63,892 nt of DNA from DASZMJ01 sp035551935 (lineage in GTDB: Bacteria > Planctomycetota > Planctomycetia > Isosphaerales > Isosphaeraceae), in assembly GCA_035551935.1 (NCBI GenBank), contig DASZMJ010000650.1:1-63892 (forward strand), read 5' to 3'. Of the stretch, positions 1 to 10,000 are shown piece by piece. A program made the translations under genes and the position numbers. Below the pieces are notes generated by a model, which had not been told where the DNA came from, searched no databases, and saw only the letters and a list, made by a program, of their open reading frames with translations. Each line of letters begins with the position of its first letter. Within the stretch, counting starts at the first letter, position 1.

Positions 1-1
1 G

Positions 2-127
2 TGGTGGAAGGCAGCGGGTCCGTCGCTGGGCATGATCGAGTCCGTCGGGGATCGGTGCGGGGCCTTGTGGAGGATTCGGTTGTACGCCGGCGATCTCCCC
101 GCAAGCTACGCCAAATCGCTATCTTGA
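2..127 (+). CDS. C-terminal fragment of an unknown gene cut by the window edge
   Basis: Only the 3' end of a possible gene lies in the window. Reading from base 2, 41 codons run to a TGA at 125-127, and that TGA shares its A with the ATG of the next gene, an overlap typical of translational coupling. The encoded tail (..LWRIRLYAGDLPASYAKS..) has no motif I recognise. The alternative is that this frame is chance and the downstream gene starts further upstream; composition does not decide between them. Confidence 0.25.
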   Translation, partial: WWKAAGPSLGMIESVGDRCGALWRIRLYAGDLPASYAKSLS

Positions 128-835
128 TGCGGCGGCCCTGCCACAAGTCCGGCCCGAGCCGGCTGCTCGGCGACGCCAAGGCGCTGATCACCGTCTTCGA
201 CGAGGGGATCAATGCCCGCATCCGCGAGGGCATCGCGCAGCACGACCAACATCATTATGCCGAGGCCCTCCGCGCCTACGACGCCGTGCTCAAGGATTAC
301 CCAGACTCGGCGTGGGCCCGCTACGAACGCTTCCATACCCTCCGCACCTGGGCGATGGACGATCCGTCGCGGCCCGCCCCGGACTGGCCGACGGCCCGGA
401 AGGCGATCCTGGCCAGCGACCCGATGTACTCCCCCCTGGCCGAGGCCCACGGCGACGACGAGACGGCCGACCTGATCCGCCGCCTGGAGATCCGCATGCT
501 CTTCAAGGACCGCGCCCGCGTGCGTGGCGACCTCGTCCGCTATGCCGACATCGCCCTCGACCTCGGCCAGTACGGCCTCTCCTCGTATCTCTACTGGAAC
601 ATCCCGTTCGCGATCGACGCGAAATACTACGAAGATCGTCCCATCCTCGAATACATGCTCTACGGCCTGGAACAGCTCGGCGTCCGGTCGTTGAAGGAGC
701 ACTTCAAGGGGGACCACGCCGCCGCCTTCGCCGCGATCGCCAAGGCACGCGCGGAGCTCAAGGGTAAGCCCCCTGCCCGAGCCGGCCGCAGGACCCTCAG
801 AAGCGGCGCCACCCGCCAAGCCGGACCGGAAATAA
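127..835 (+). CDS. TPR-like hypothetical protein with a probable C-terminal frameshift
   Basis: A protein of about 230 residues containing one recognisable tetratricopeptide-type helix pair (GIAQHDQHHYAEALRAYDAV), followed by a helical region rich in Asp, Arg and Tyr. No enzyme motif is visible. I chose the ATG at 127 because it overlaps an upstream TGA. In the starting frame no stop occurs until 1275, which would fuse it to an unrelated secreted protein. If one base is skipped at the five-C run near 769-773, the frame continues as a Pro/Ala-rich tail (PEPAAGPSEAAPPAKPDRK) and stops at TAA 833-835, just before AT-rich non-coding DNA. So either a real one-base insertion or a sequencing error lies in the C run. 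Role unknown; TPR units usually mediate protein contacts. Confidence 0.5.
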
Positions 836-969
836 GACTTGGCAGGCTCGGTCGTTTTATTTATCCTATCTTACGGGTGGGCATTCATCTTGCCCATTCT
901 AAGGAACCCTTAAACTTGGGTTTCCTGATGCGGACGATGATTCACGGTACTGTCACGGAGTCGAACTTC

Positions 970-1275
970 ATGAGACGACACCTGTTGACCGCGGCGACCC
1001 TGGGCGTCTTCGGCCTGTTGGCCGTGGCCGGCGACGCCTCAGCCTGCTGCCACAAGCGGAAGGCGTGCGCGCCGACCCCGTGCTGCGCGCCGGCCCCGTG
1101 CGTGGTGGTCGAGCCCCCGCCGCCGCCGCCGTGCCCGGAGCCGGTGGCCTGCTGCCCGCCGAAGAAGAAGCACTGCTTCAGCCTGAAGCTCTTCCACCAC
1201 AAGAAGCGGTGCCAGCCGGTCTGCGCGACGCCGGCCCCGTGCCCGCCGCCGATGCCGGCCCCGTGCCCCTGCTGA
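970..1275 (+). CDS. small secreted Cys/Pro-rich protein
   Basis: A 101-residue protein with an N-terminal signal peptide (MRRHLLTAATLGVFGLLA, then a cleavage-like AVAGDASA). The mature part, about 75 residues, has 15 cysteines, many in CC or PC pairs, runs of proline (six in a row), and patches of Lys/His (CCHKRK, KKKHC, FHHKKRC). GGAG at 957-960 precedes the ATG at 970 with suitable spacing, and the preceding 130 bases are AT-rich like a promoter. Cys/His/Lys-rich secreted miniproteins are common in planctomycetes and may bind metal or be cross-linked into the proteinaceous cell wall; that role is inference. The frame is open further upstream only because of the frameshift in the gene before it. 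Confidence 0.75.
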   Translation: MRRHLLTAATLGVFGLLAVAGDASACCHKRKACAPTPCCAPAPCVVVEPPPPPPCPEPVACCPPKKKHCFSLKLFHHKKRCQPVCATPAPCPPPMPAPCPC

Positions 1276-1328
1276 GCTGAGCACCTCCGGCGCGGCGGGA
1301 CGACCGCCGGCCCCGTCGATCTCCCGGC

Positions 1329-1360
1329 GGCCCGGCCCCTGCGACGAGGGGGGCCGGGCC
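1329..1360. terminator. GC-rich hairpin between convergent genes
   Basis: An 11-base perfect inverted repeat (GGCCCGGCCCC at 1329-1339, GGGGCCGGGCC at 1350-1360) with a 10-base loop lies between the end of the small secreted protein gene and the end of xylose isomerase on the other strand. It could terminate both. A short TT-CCC follows rather than a long T run, so factor-independent activity is not certain. Confidence 0.5.
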
Positions 1361-1404
1361 TTCCCGTGCGCGACGGGACGCGCGGGGCCGGGGAAGACAA
1401 CGAA

Positions 1405-2718
1405 TTAGATGAATTCGTTGATCAGATTCTCGAGCATCTCCTGGCGGCCGCTGGCGAGCTTGGGGATGTCCCCCTTGGGGAGGATGTACGCCTCGAGCTC
1501 GGCGAGCGAGGAGCGGCCGGTCTCGACGCGGTGGGCGATGTCGGTGTCCCAGCTCGCGTAGCGTTGCTTGACGAAGTCCGCGAGGCGGCCGTCCTCGCGG
1601 ATGGCGTGGGCGACCTTCAGGCCGCGGGCGAAGGCGTCCATGCCGCCGATGTGGGCGTGGAAGAGGTCGACCGGCTCGAAGCTCTCGCGCCGGACCTTGG
1701 CGTCGAAGTTGACGCCGCCGGTCGTCAGGCCCCTCATGCCGAGGAGCACGAGCATGCAGCGGGTCGTCAGGTAGATGTCGGTGGGGAACTGGTCGGTGTC
1801 CCAGCCGACGAGCGGGTCGCCGGTGTTGGCGTCGATCGAGCCGAGCGCGCCGGCGTCGGCGGCGACCTGGAGCTCGTGCTGCATCTCGTGGCCGGCGAGG
1901 GTGGCGTGGTTGGTCTCGATGTTGAGCTTGAAGTGGGGGAGCAAGTCGTACTGCCGGAGGAAGTTGAGGCAGGCGGCGGCGTCGGAGTCGTACTGGTGCT
2001 TGGTCGGCTCCATCGGCTTCGGCTCGATGTAGAACGGGCCGGCGAAGCCGAGCTGCTTCTTGAAATCGACGGCCATGTGGAGGAAGCGGGCGAGGTGGTC
2101 GAGCTCGCGCTTCATGTCGGTGTTCAGGAGGGTCGAGTACCCCTCGCGGCCGCCCCAGAAGGTATAGCCGGCGCCGCCGAGGGCATGCGTGACCTCCATT
2201 GCCTTCTTCACCTGGGCCGCGGCGAAGGCGAAGGCGTCGAAGCTCGGGCTGGTGGCGGCGCCGTGGGCGAAGCGGCGGTTGGTGAAGAGGTTGGCGGTGC
2301 TCCAGAGGAGCTTGACGCCCGTGCGGTCCTGCTGCTCCTTGAGGTCCCTGGCGATGACGTCGAGGTTGGCGTTGGTCTCCTTGAGGCTCGACCCCTCGGG
2401 GGCGACGTCGCGGTCGTGGAAGGCATAGAAGGGGGCGCCGAGCTTCTCGATGAACTCGAAGGCGACCCGGACGCGACGGCGGTAGTTGTCGAGCGACGGG
2501 GTGCCGTCGTCCCAGGGTCGGACGGCCGTGCCGACGCCGAAGGGGTCGGCCAGGGGGTTGGCGAAGGTGTGCCAGTAGACGACCGAGAACCGTAGGTGCT
2601 CGCGCATCGTCTTGCCGCCGACGACCTCGTCGGGGTCGTAATGCTTGAACTCCAGCGGGTCTTTCGAGTCGGGGCCGCCGAAGGTGATCTTCGGGACGTC
2701 GGGGAAGAACTCGGGCAT
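1405..2718 (-). CDS. xylA: xylose isomerase (class II)
   Basis: Interconverts D-xylose and D-xylulose (and glucose/fructose) in the cytoplasm using two divalent metal ions. The 437-residue length fits the longer class II enzymes. Visible active-site elements are the base His101 and Asp104 in FHDRD, the YTFWGGREGY segment, Glu232 and Lys234 in IEPKPMEPTKHQYD, Glu268 and His271 in NIETNHATLAGH, Asp296 in SIDANTGD, the metal site WDTDQFPTD (Asp307, Asp309) and Asp339 in GGVNFDAK. All expected catalytic and metal ligands are present. The ATG at 2718 is preceded by a GGGGGAT stretch at good distance. No xylulokinase gene is adjacent, so it appears to be a single-gene unit. Confidence 0.97.
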   Translation of the reverse strand: MPEFFPDVPKITFGGPDSKDPLEFKHYDPDEVVGGKTMREHLRFSVVYWHTFANPLADPFGVGTAVRPWDDGTPSLDNYRRRVRVAFEFIEKLGAPFYAFHDRDVAPEGSSLKETNANLDVIARDLKEQQDRTGVKLLWSTANLFTNRRFAHGAATSPSFDAFAFAAAQVKKAMEVTHALGGAGYTFWGGREGYSTLLNTDMKRELDHLARFLHMAVDFKKQLGFAGPFYIEPKPMEPTKHQYDSDAAACLNFLRQYDLLPHFKLNIETNHATLAGHEMQHELQVAADAGALGSIDANTGDPLVGWDTDQFPTDIYLTTRCMLVLLGMRGLTTGGVNFDAKVRRESFEPVDLFHAHIGGMDAFARGLKVAHAIREDGRLADFVKQRYASWDTDIAHRVETGRSSLAELEAYILPKGDIPKLASGRQEMLENLINEFI

Positions 2719-2807
2719 GGGGCGATCCCCCGGGAGGAATGGCGGCGATCGGGTCCGTGGATGCCCCCAAGTCTAGGAGGGGGGCCGGCTCGGCACAACC
2801 CTCTTGG

Positions 2808-3743
2808 TCAGCGGGTCGAGGACGAGGCGACCGGCGGGGTGACGCCGTCGAGGGCCCGACGCAGGCCGTGCTCGAAGGCCGCGGCCTCGACGGGATCGGG
2901 CAGGTCGCGGGCCGCGGCGTCCCGGAGGGCCTCGGGCACCGGCAAGGGCCGCCCGTCGGGGAGGGCCAGCATCGCGAACGACCACGACACCGGCACGCGC
3001 CCGAGGACCCGCTTGGCGGCCACGTCGAGGGCGCAATCCCGGACCAGGGCCCTCGGCATCAACACCCACTCCCGGACCGGTTCCCGCGACGACTCTTCCG
3101 CAGTCACCCACCAGACGCACGTCCGCAGCGACCCGTCGGCCGGCTCGACCAGCACGGCGTAACGGAGCCAGATCTTGAGGTGCCGGCCGTCGATCCTGAT
3201 GACCCCCGGCGTCGTGTAGATCGCGAAGGTGCGCGTCCGGGCCATCAGGTGCGCCCGTTCGAGCTCCCGCTCGGCGCCGGCGAGCACCAGTCGCGGCACC
3301 GGCCCGAGCGCGATCCCGAGTCGATCGAGGCTGTCGGTCGTCACGACGACGTCCCGCCCGTCGTGCCGCAACGTCATGCCCACGCCGACCCTGCGCAAGA
3401 CGTACCCCCGCCGCGATGGGGCCACGTCGACCAGGATCGCCGTGCGGAACCGGCCGGCGATCCGGCCGGCGATCTCTCTCGAGACCGGCAAACTCTCGAT
3501 CTCGCCCGAGGCTAGCCGGGGCACCGAACGGACGACGATGTGCTCCCAGCCCTTCGAAGGCCCGACGCCGACCACGAGGCCTGGCTCCAAGGACACTCGC
3601 TCCGGAAGTCGTTCCTCACCTTCGGCTTGAAGAGCGGTCGGGACATCGGGCCCGGCGCCATTCAGGCCGCCGATTCCGAAGGCCAGGATCGCCGGGCTCG
3701 CCCAGCGTCGGAGGAACCAGAGGATCGTCCCAGATCGCCCCAT
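2808..3743 (-). CDS. membrane-anchored or secreted hypothetical protein
   Basis: A 311-residue protein of unknown function. I chose the ATG at 3743 because it opens a signal-anchor-like segment (RSGTILWFLRRWASPAILAF) and follows an AGGAAA box; the frame stays open upstream to 4088, but that part has the composition of out-of-frame DNA. The mature region is Arg-rich with beta-type segments (GWEHIVVRSVPRL, LRHDGRDVVVTTDSLDRLGI, FAIYTTPGVIRIDGRHLKIW) and ends in a helical tail. I see no catalytic motif. It is divergent from the lipid-synthase operon and separated from it by about 330 bases. Confidence 0.7.
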   Translation of the reverse strand: MGRSGTILWFLRRWASPAILAFGIGGLNGAGPDVPTALQAEGEERLPERVSLEPGLVVGVGPSKGWEHIVVRSVPRLASGEIESLPVSREIAGRIAGRFRTAILVDVAPSRRGYVLRRVGVGMTLRHDGRDVVVTTDSLDRLGIALGPVPRLVLAGAERELERAHLMARTRTFAIYTTPGVIRIDGRHLKIWLRYAVLVEPADGSLRTCVWWVTAEESSREPVREWVLMPRALVRDCALDVAAKRVLGRVPVSWSFAMLALPDGRPLPVPEALRDAAARDLPDPVEAAAFEHGLRRALDGVTPPVASSSTR

Positions 3744-4076
3744 ACGCTCATCGTTTCCTGTGCGAGGATCGCTGCCGCCGACCGGGGATGTCTCGGCGCC
3801 CCGGCCGGGCGCCCTAATCTTTGTCCAACTCGCGCGCCAAACTCCATTCGGCATGCGGCTCCTGCCGATGTTTCCTCGGTCGCAGGCGCGGATCGTCTCG
3901 CTCCGATCCGGTCGGCTCGCGTCGCAACGGCCGGGAGAACCCGTAAGTATGGCACAGGATTCGTGCCCGGTGAACCCTCCCAACCCTCCTAGATTCTGGT
4001 CAAACGGGCGGTAGCGCGTTAAAATCGGGAACTTACGTGATCTACATCGAACGTTGACTGGGAGTTCTCGGGCTTT
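3744..4076. promoter_or_regulatory. divergent intergenic region with a candidate promoter for the lipid-synthase operon
   Basis: 333 bases without a gene. Near the right end, TGGTCA at 3997-4002 and TAAAAT at 4020-4025 are separated by 17 bases, a passable sigma-70-type -35/-10 pair about 50 bases before the operon's ATG. GGGAG at 4060-4064 is a candidate ribosome binding site for that ATG (4077). No clear operator-like palindrome is visible. The rest of the interval holds nothing I can identify. Confidence 0.3.
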
Positions 4077-7000
4077 ATGAGTCGCCAACTGCCCCGGGTC
4101 CTGGCCTTGTCCCCGAGCGTCCCCGGCGACCCGAGGTTCCTCGTCGCAGCATGTCGGGCGGGGGCCCTGGGCCTGGCGGATGCCGGCGAGGAGGCCGACT
4201 TCGAGGCCGTCCGGACGGTGCTCGACCGGGCAGGCCGTTTCTCGGCGGGGCCGTTCGGCCTCCGGGCCTCATCGGCCGCCTTGACCCCGGGACGGCTGGG
4301 ACGACTCCCCGCGTCCGTCCGTTTCATCGTCGGCCTGGAGCCCGAAGACGGTGATTGGTCGGGGGTTCTGGCCCGAATCGAGGCCTCGGGTCGCCGATTC
4401 GTCGCCGAGGTCGGCTCTCTGAGGTCGGCTCGGGCCGCGGCCCGGGCGGGCGGCTCCGCCTTGATCCTCGCGGGCCATGAGGCGGGGGGGTACGGCGGCG
4501 AGGAATCCTCCTTCATCTTGACACAAAGGATACTGGCCGAGGTCTCGAAGTCGGTCTGGGTCCGGGGCGGGGTCGGCCCGAGGGTCGCGTCGGCGTGCGC
4601 GGCGGCGGGGGCGGCCGGGGTGGTGCTCGACGGCGCCCTGCTGCTGGCCCGGGAGTCGCCCTTGCCCGACCCGATCCGCTCCCGACTCGAGCGCTGGGAC
4701 GGCGGCGAGACGACGGCCTTACGGCTCGGCGACGGTCGCTCGTTCCGCGTCCACGCGCCGCCGGGCTCGCCGCTCCTGAGCCGGCTCCGGGTCGCCGCGG
4801 CCGAAGGGCGGGCGGCCTGGGACGTGGTCGCCGTCTCGGACGTCGGCTGGTCGGCGGAACGTGCCTGGCCGGCCGGCCAGGATGCGGCCCTGGCCGCCCC
4901 GTTGGCCGCGCGATTCGTGACCGTCGGCGGCATCGTGCAGGCCGTCGAGCGGGCGATGGACGAGGGGCCGCGGCTGGCGTCGTCGTGCCGACCGTTCGTC
5001 GAAGGTTCGCCGCTGGCCCGATCTCACCGCACCCGCTATCCGATCGTGCAAGGGCCGATGACCCGCGTCAGCGACACGGTCCCCTTTGCGATGGCGGTCG
5101 CCGACGGCGGCGCGCTGCCCTTCCTGGCGTTGGCCCTCCTCCGCGGGGCGGACTTGCAGGCGTTGCTGGCCGACGCCGCGGCAAGGCTGGGCGATCGCCC
5201 CTGGGGCGTGGGCATCCTCGGGTTCGTGCCGCCGGAGCTGCGTCGCGAGCAGATCGCCGCGATCCGGGCTGCCCGGCCCCGGTTCGCCCTGATAGCCGGG
5301 GGCCGGCCCGACCAGGCCACCGAGCTGGAACGCGAAGAGATCGCCACCTATCTCCACATCCCGTCACCCGGCCTCTTGCGGCGGGCGCTCGACGACGGGG
5401 CGCGGCGGTTCGTGCTCGAAGGGCGCGAATGCGGCGGGCACGTCGGCCCGCGCTCCAGCTTCGTGCTCTGGGAGCAGGCCGTCGCGACGGTCCTCGAGTC
5501 CCTCGACCGTGGCCTGCCGGCCGAAGAGGTCCACGTCCTGTTCGCCGGCGGCATCCACGACGCCCGCTCGTCGGCGATGGTCGCCGCCCTCGCGAGCCCC
5601 CTGGCGGCGCGCGGGGTGAGGCTGGGCGTGCTGCTCGGGACGGCTTACGTCTTCACCGAGGAGGCGGTCGCCACCGGGGCGATCGTGCCAGGCTTCCAGG
5701 AGGAGGCGCTCCGTTGCGGGCGGACGGTCCTGCTCGAGACGGGCCCCGGCCACGAGATCCGCGTCAGCCCCTCGCCGTTCGTCGCCGACTTCGACCGCGA
5801 ACGGGTCCGCCTCCAGGCCGAGGGCCGGCCCGCCGAGGAGGTCCGGGCCGAGCTGGAGGCGCTCAACGCCGGCCGGCTCCGCGTCGCGGCCAAGGGGGTC
5901 GATCGCGCCGAGGGTGCCGGCTCGCCCCTGGTCGCGGTCGCGCCCGAGGACCAGAAGGCCCGCGGCATCTACATGCTCGGCCAGCTCGCCGCCCTCCGCG
6001 ACCGCGTCACCACGATCGCCGGGCTGCACGCCGAGGTCGCCGACGGCGGCGCCGCGTGGCTCGACCGGCTCGCGATCGTCGAAGACCCCAAGGCGATGGA
6101 ATCCAGGCCCGCGGACGTCGCGATCGTCGGCATGGCCGCGATCCTGCCGGGCGCCGCCGACGTGCGGACCTTCTGGGCGAACACGCTCCGGGGATTCGAC
6201 GCGATTACCGAGGTCCCCGCCGGGCGCTGGGACTGGCGGCTCTATTACGACCCCGACCCGAAGGCGCCCGACAAGATCACCTCGAAGTGGGGCGGGTTCC
6301 TCCCCGAGGTGCCGTTCGACCCGCTCCGCTACGGCATGCCGCCGACGAGCCTGCCGTCGATCGAGCCGATGCAGCTCCTGACCCTGGAGGTCGCCCGCGC
6401 CGCGATCGAGGACGCCGGCTATCGCGACCGCCCGTTCCCCCGCGATCGGACCGCCGTCGTCCTCGGCGCCGGCGGCGGCGCGGCCCAGCTCGCGATGGGC
6501 TATGCGTTCCGATCGTATCTCCCCTTGCTCGACACCGCGATCCCCGGCGGCGGTCGCGCCGCCCTGGAACGCTGCGGCGCGACCTTGCCCGAATGGACCG
6601 AGGACTCGTTCCCCGGCATCCTGCTGAACGTCGCCGCCGGCCGGGTGGCCAACCGGCTCGACCTCGGCGGGGCGAACTACACCGTCGACGCGGCCTGCGG
6701 CTCGTCGCTCGCGGCGGCGAGCCTCGCGGTCCGCGAGCTGGAGTCGGGCGCCGCCGACATGGTCGTCCTCGGCGGCGCCGACACGGTCCAGAACCCGTTT
6801 ACGTATCTGGCCTTCAGCAAGACACACGCGTTCTCGCCGCGGGGCCGGTGCCGGCCGTTCGACGCCTCGGCCGACGGCATCGTCATCAGCGAGGGCATCG
6901 CGGCGGTCGTCCTGAAGCGCCTGGCCGACGCCGAGCGCGACGGCGATCGGATCTACGCCGTCATCAAGGGGCTCGGTGCCTCCAGCGACGGCCGCGCCAA

Positions 7001-10000
7001 GGGTTTGACCGCTCCCCGGCCCGAAGGGCAAGTCCGCGCCCTCGAGCGCGCCTACGCCCGCTCGGGCATCGACCCGAGCACGGTCGGCTACGTCGAGGCG
7101 CATGGCACCGGCACGGCCGCCGGCGACCTCGCCGAGGTCGAGGCGCTCGCGGCCGTTTTCGGGGCCGCCGGGGCGGCGGGGGGGGCGTGCGCGATCGGCT
7201 CAGTCAAGTCGTCGATCGGCCATACGAAGTGCGCCGCCGGCCTGGCCGGCCTGATCAACGCCGCCCTCGCGCTCTATCACGAGGTCCTGCCGCCGACGAT
7301 CGGCGTCAACACCTTGAACCCGCGCGCCCGGATCGATTCCTTCCCGTTCTTCGTCAACACGACGTCCCGCCCCTGGCTCCACGCCCACACCGACCGCCCC
7401 CGCCGCGCGGGCGTCAGCGCCTTCGGCTTCGGCGGGACGAACTTCCACGCCGTCCTCGAGGCGTACGACCGCGACCCGTCGCCCAGGGCCCCCGCCGTTC
7501 GCGACCTGCCCGCCGAGCTCTTCGCCTGGCGCGCCGCCGATCGCGCCCGGCTCCTCCGCGACCTCGACCGCCTCGCCGCGGCCCACGACGCCGGGGCCCG
7601 TCCCGCGTTGCCCGACCTCGCCCACGCGATCAACGAGGCGGCCCTCGCGCTCGACCCCGAGCGGCATCCCGCGACCCTCGCGATCGTCGCGACGAGCTTG
7701 CCCGACCTGATCGAGAAGGTCGCCCGCGCCCGAGCGGCGATCGCGCGCGGTGTCGTGAGCTGGGGCGACCCTTCGGGGAACGATTTCGCCGAGGGGTCGG
7801 AGCTCGCCGGCGCGCGGGTCGCCTTCCTCTTTCCGGGGCAGGGGGCGCAGTACGTCGAGATGCTCGCGGACCTCGCGATGATCTTCCCCGAGGTCCGTCG
7901 CGGCTTCGAGGCGATCGACGCGGCCCTGATCGCGCTCGGCAGGCGCCCGGTCGGGTCGATCGTCTTCCCGCCGCCGGCGTTCGACGAGGAGGGCCGACGA
8001 CGGCGTCGCACCGCCCTGGTCGCGACCGAGGTGGCGCAGCCGGCGATGGCCGGCGCGTCGCTCGGGATGCTCCATCTGCTCGATTCGCTCGGCCTGAAGC
8101 CCGACCTTGCGGCCGGGCACAGCTTCGGCGAGCTGGTGGCCCTCCGCGCAGCGGGCGTGTTCTCGGACCGGGCGCTCGCCGAGCTTGCCGAGGCGCGGGG
8201 CCGATTCCTGCTCGATGCCGTCGGCGAGGAGCCCGGCACCATGGCCGCGGTCGCCGCCGGCATCGACCGCGTCCGCGACGTGCTCGACGGCGAGCCCGAC
8301 GTGGCCGCGGTCAACTTCAACGGGCCGAACCAGACGGTCATCTCGGGCCCCCGCGCCGCCGTCGTCCGCGCGATCTCCCGCGCCGAGGCGTTGGGGCTCA
8401 GGGCGCAGGCCCTCCCGGTCGCCTGCGCCTTCCATTCGCCGCTCGTCGCCGGTGCGCGCGAACCGTTGGCACACCTGGCCGCACGTCTGGGCCCGAAGGC
8501 CCCGCGCCTGCCGGTCTATTCGAACGTGACGGCCGCCCCGTACCCGGCCGACCCGGACGCGATCGCCGCGAACCTCGGCGAACACGTCGTCCGCCCGGTC
8601 CGATTCGCCGAGATGATCGAGGCATTGCACGCCGACGGCGCCCGCGTCTTCCTCGAGGTCGGCCCGGGCTCGACCCTGACACCCCTGGTCGCCGCGATCC
8701 TCGGAGGTCGGCCGCACCTGGCGCTCGCGACCGACCGCGTCGGCGGGCCGTCGTGGCCGGCCATGCTCCGGTCGCTCGGGCGGCTGTTCGTCGCCGGCAT
8801 CCCCACGCGGCTCGACCGCCTGACCGAAGGTCGCGCGGCTCGCCGGCTCGACCTCGACCAGCTCGTCCGGGGCGACGACCCCTTGCCCGCCTCGGCCTGG
8901 CTCGTCGACGGCGCCCGCGCCCGCCCCGCCTTCGGCGCCGAGCCCCCCGTCTTCGGCTGCGGGCCGGCCCTACCGATCCCGGCCGCCACGGCTGAGCCCC
9001 TGGCGTCGCCGTCGCGGAACGGCCACGCCGAGCCCGACGCCATCGCCTCGCGTCGGCCGATCGACCCGGCGGCGACGAGGATCGTCGAGTCCTTCCAGGA
9101 CACGATGCGCGAGTTCCTCGACGTCCAGCGCGCGACGATGCTCGAATACCTCGGTGCCCGCAAGGCCGAGGCGCCCGGCCCGGACCTCGACCGCCGCAAC
9201 GGCGCCCCCCATGTCCCTCGCCCCTCGACCAACGGCCATCGCCCGCCGGCAGCCGAGCCGGTCGCGGTCGCGAAGCCGACGTCCGCGCCGAAGGCTCCGG
9301 CGACCGATCGCGCCTCTGTCGCCGAGCGGCTCCTGCGGATCGTGCAGGAGCGGACCGGCTATCCCGCCGAGACGCTGCGGCTGGACCTGGACCTCGAGGC
9401 GGATCTCGGCATCGACTCGATCAAGCGCGTCGAGATCCTCGGCAGCCTCCGCGACGCCCTCCCCGCCCTCGGCCTGGCCGCCGACTCCGAGGCGATGGAC
9501 GCCCTCAACCGCGCGCGGACCCTCGCCGCGATTGTCGACCGCGTCGGCACGATCGCGCGCAACGGCCATCCTTCGGGCGAACTCCCGGACGTCCCCCCCG
9601 CGGTCGGGCCGCAGGGCCCATCGGCGACCGCGGTCGCGTCGGAGCCGGCTGCCGAAGTGCGGCGGCTTGTCATCGAGGCGGTGGACGCGCCCCGGCCGGC
9701 AACGAAGGCAAGGTTGGCGGCCGGTGGCATCGTGCTGGTGACGGACGACGGCCGGGGGATCGCGCGGGCGGTCGCGGCCGACCTGAAGGCGCTCGGGCAA
9801 TCCGTCATCCGGGTCCGTCACGGGGTGTCGTCGGGGGACGTCGAGGGGGTCAACCTGACCTCCGAGGCCGCGGTCTCCGCGCTCCTCGAACGGCTCCGGG
9901 GCCGGGGGCCGATCGCGGGCATCGTCCACGCCCTGCCGTTGCGTGACGCCGGCCCCGTCGGCCTCGACCCGTCGGCGTGGTCGGCGCGGCTCGGGCCGGA

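Noticed and set aside
4595..8995. A 1466-codon open frame overlapping the first synthase in another frame
   Set aside because: It is Arg/Pro/Gly-rich without motifs, and the other frame has a full set of KS, AT and NPD catalytic residues.
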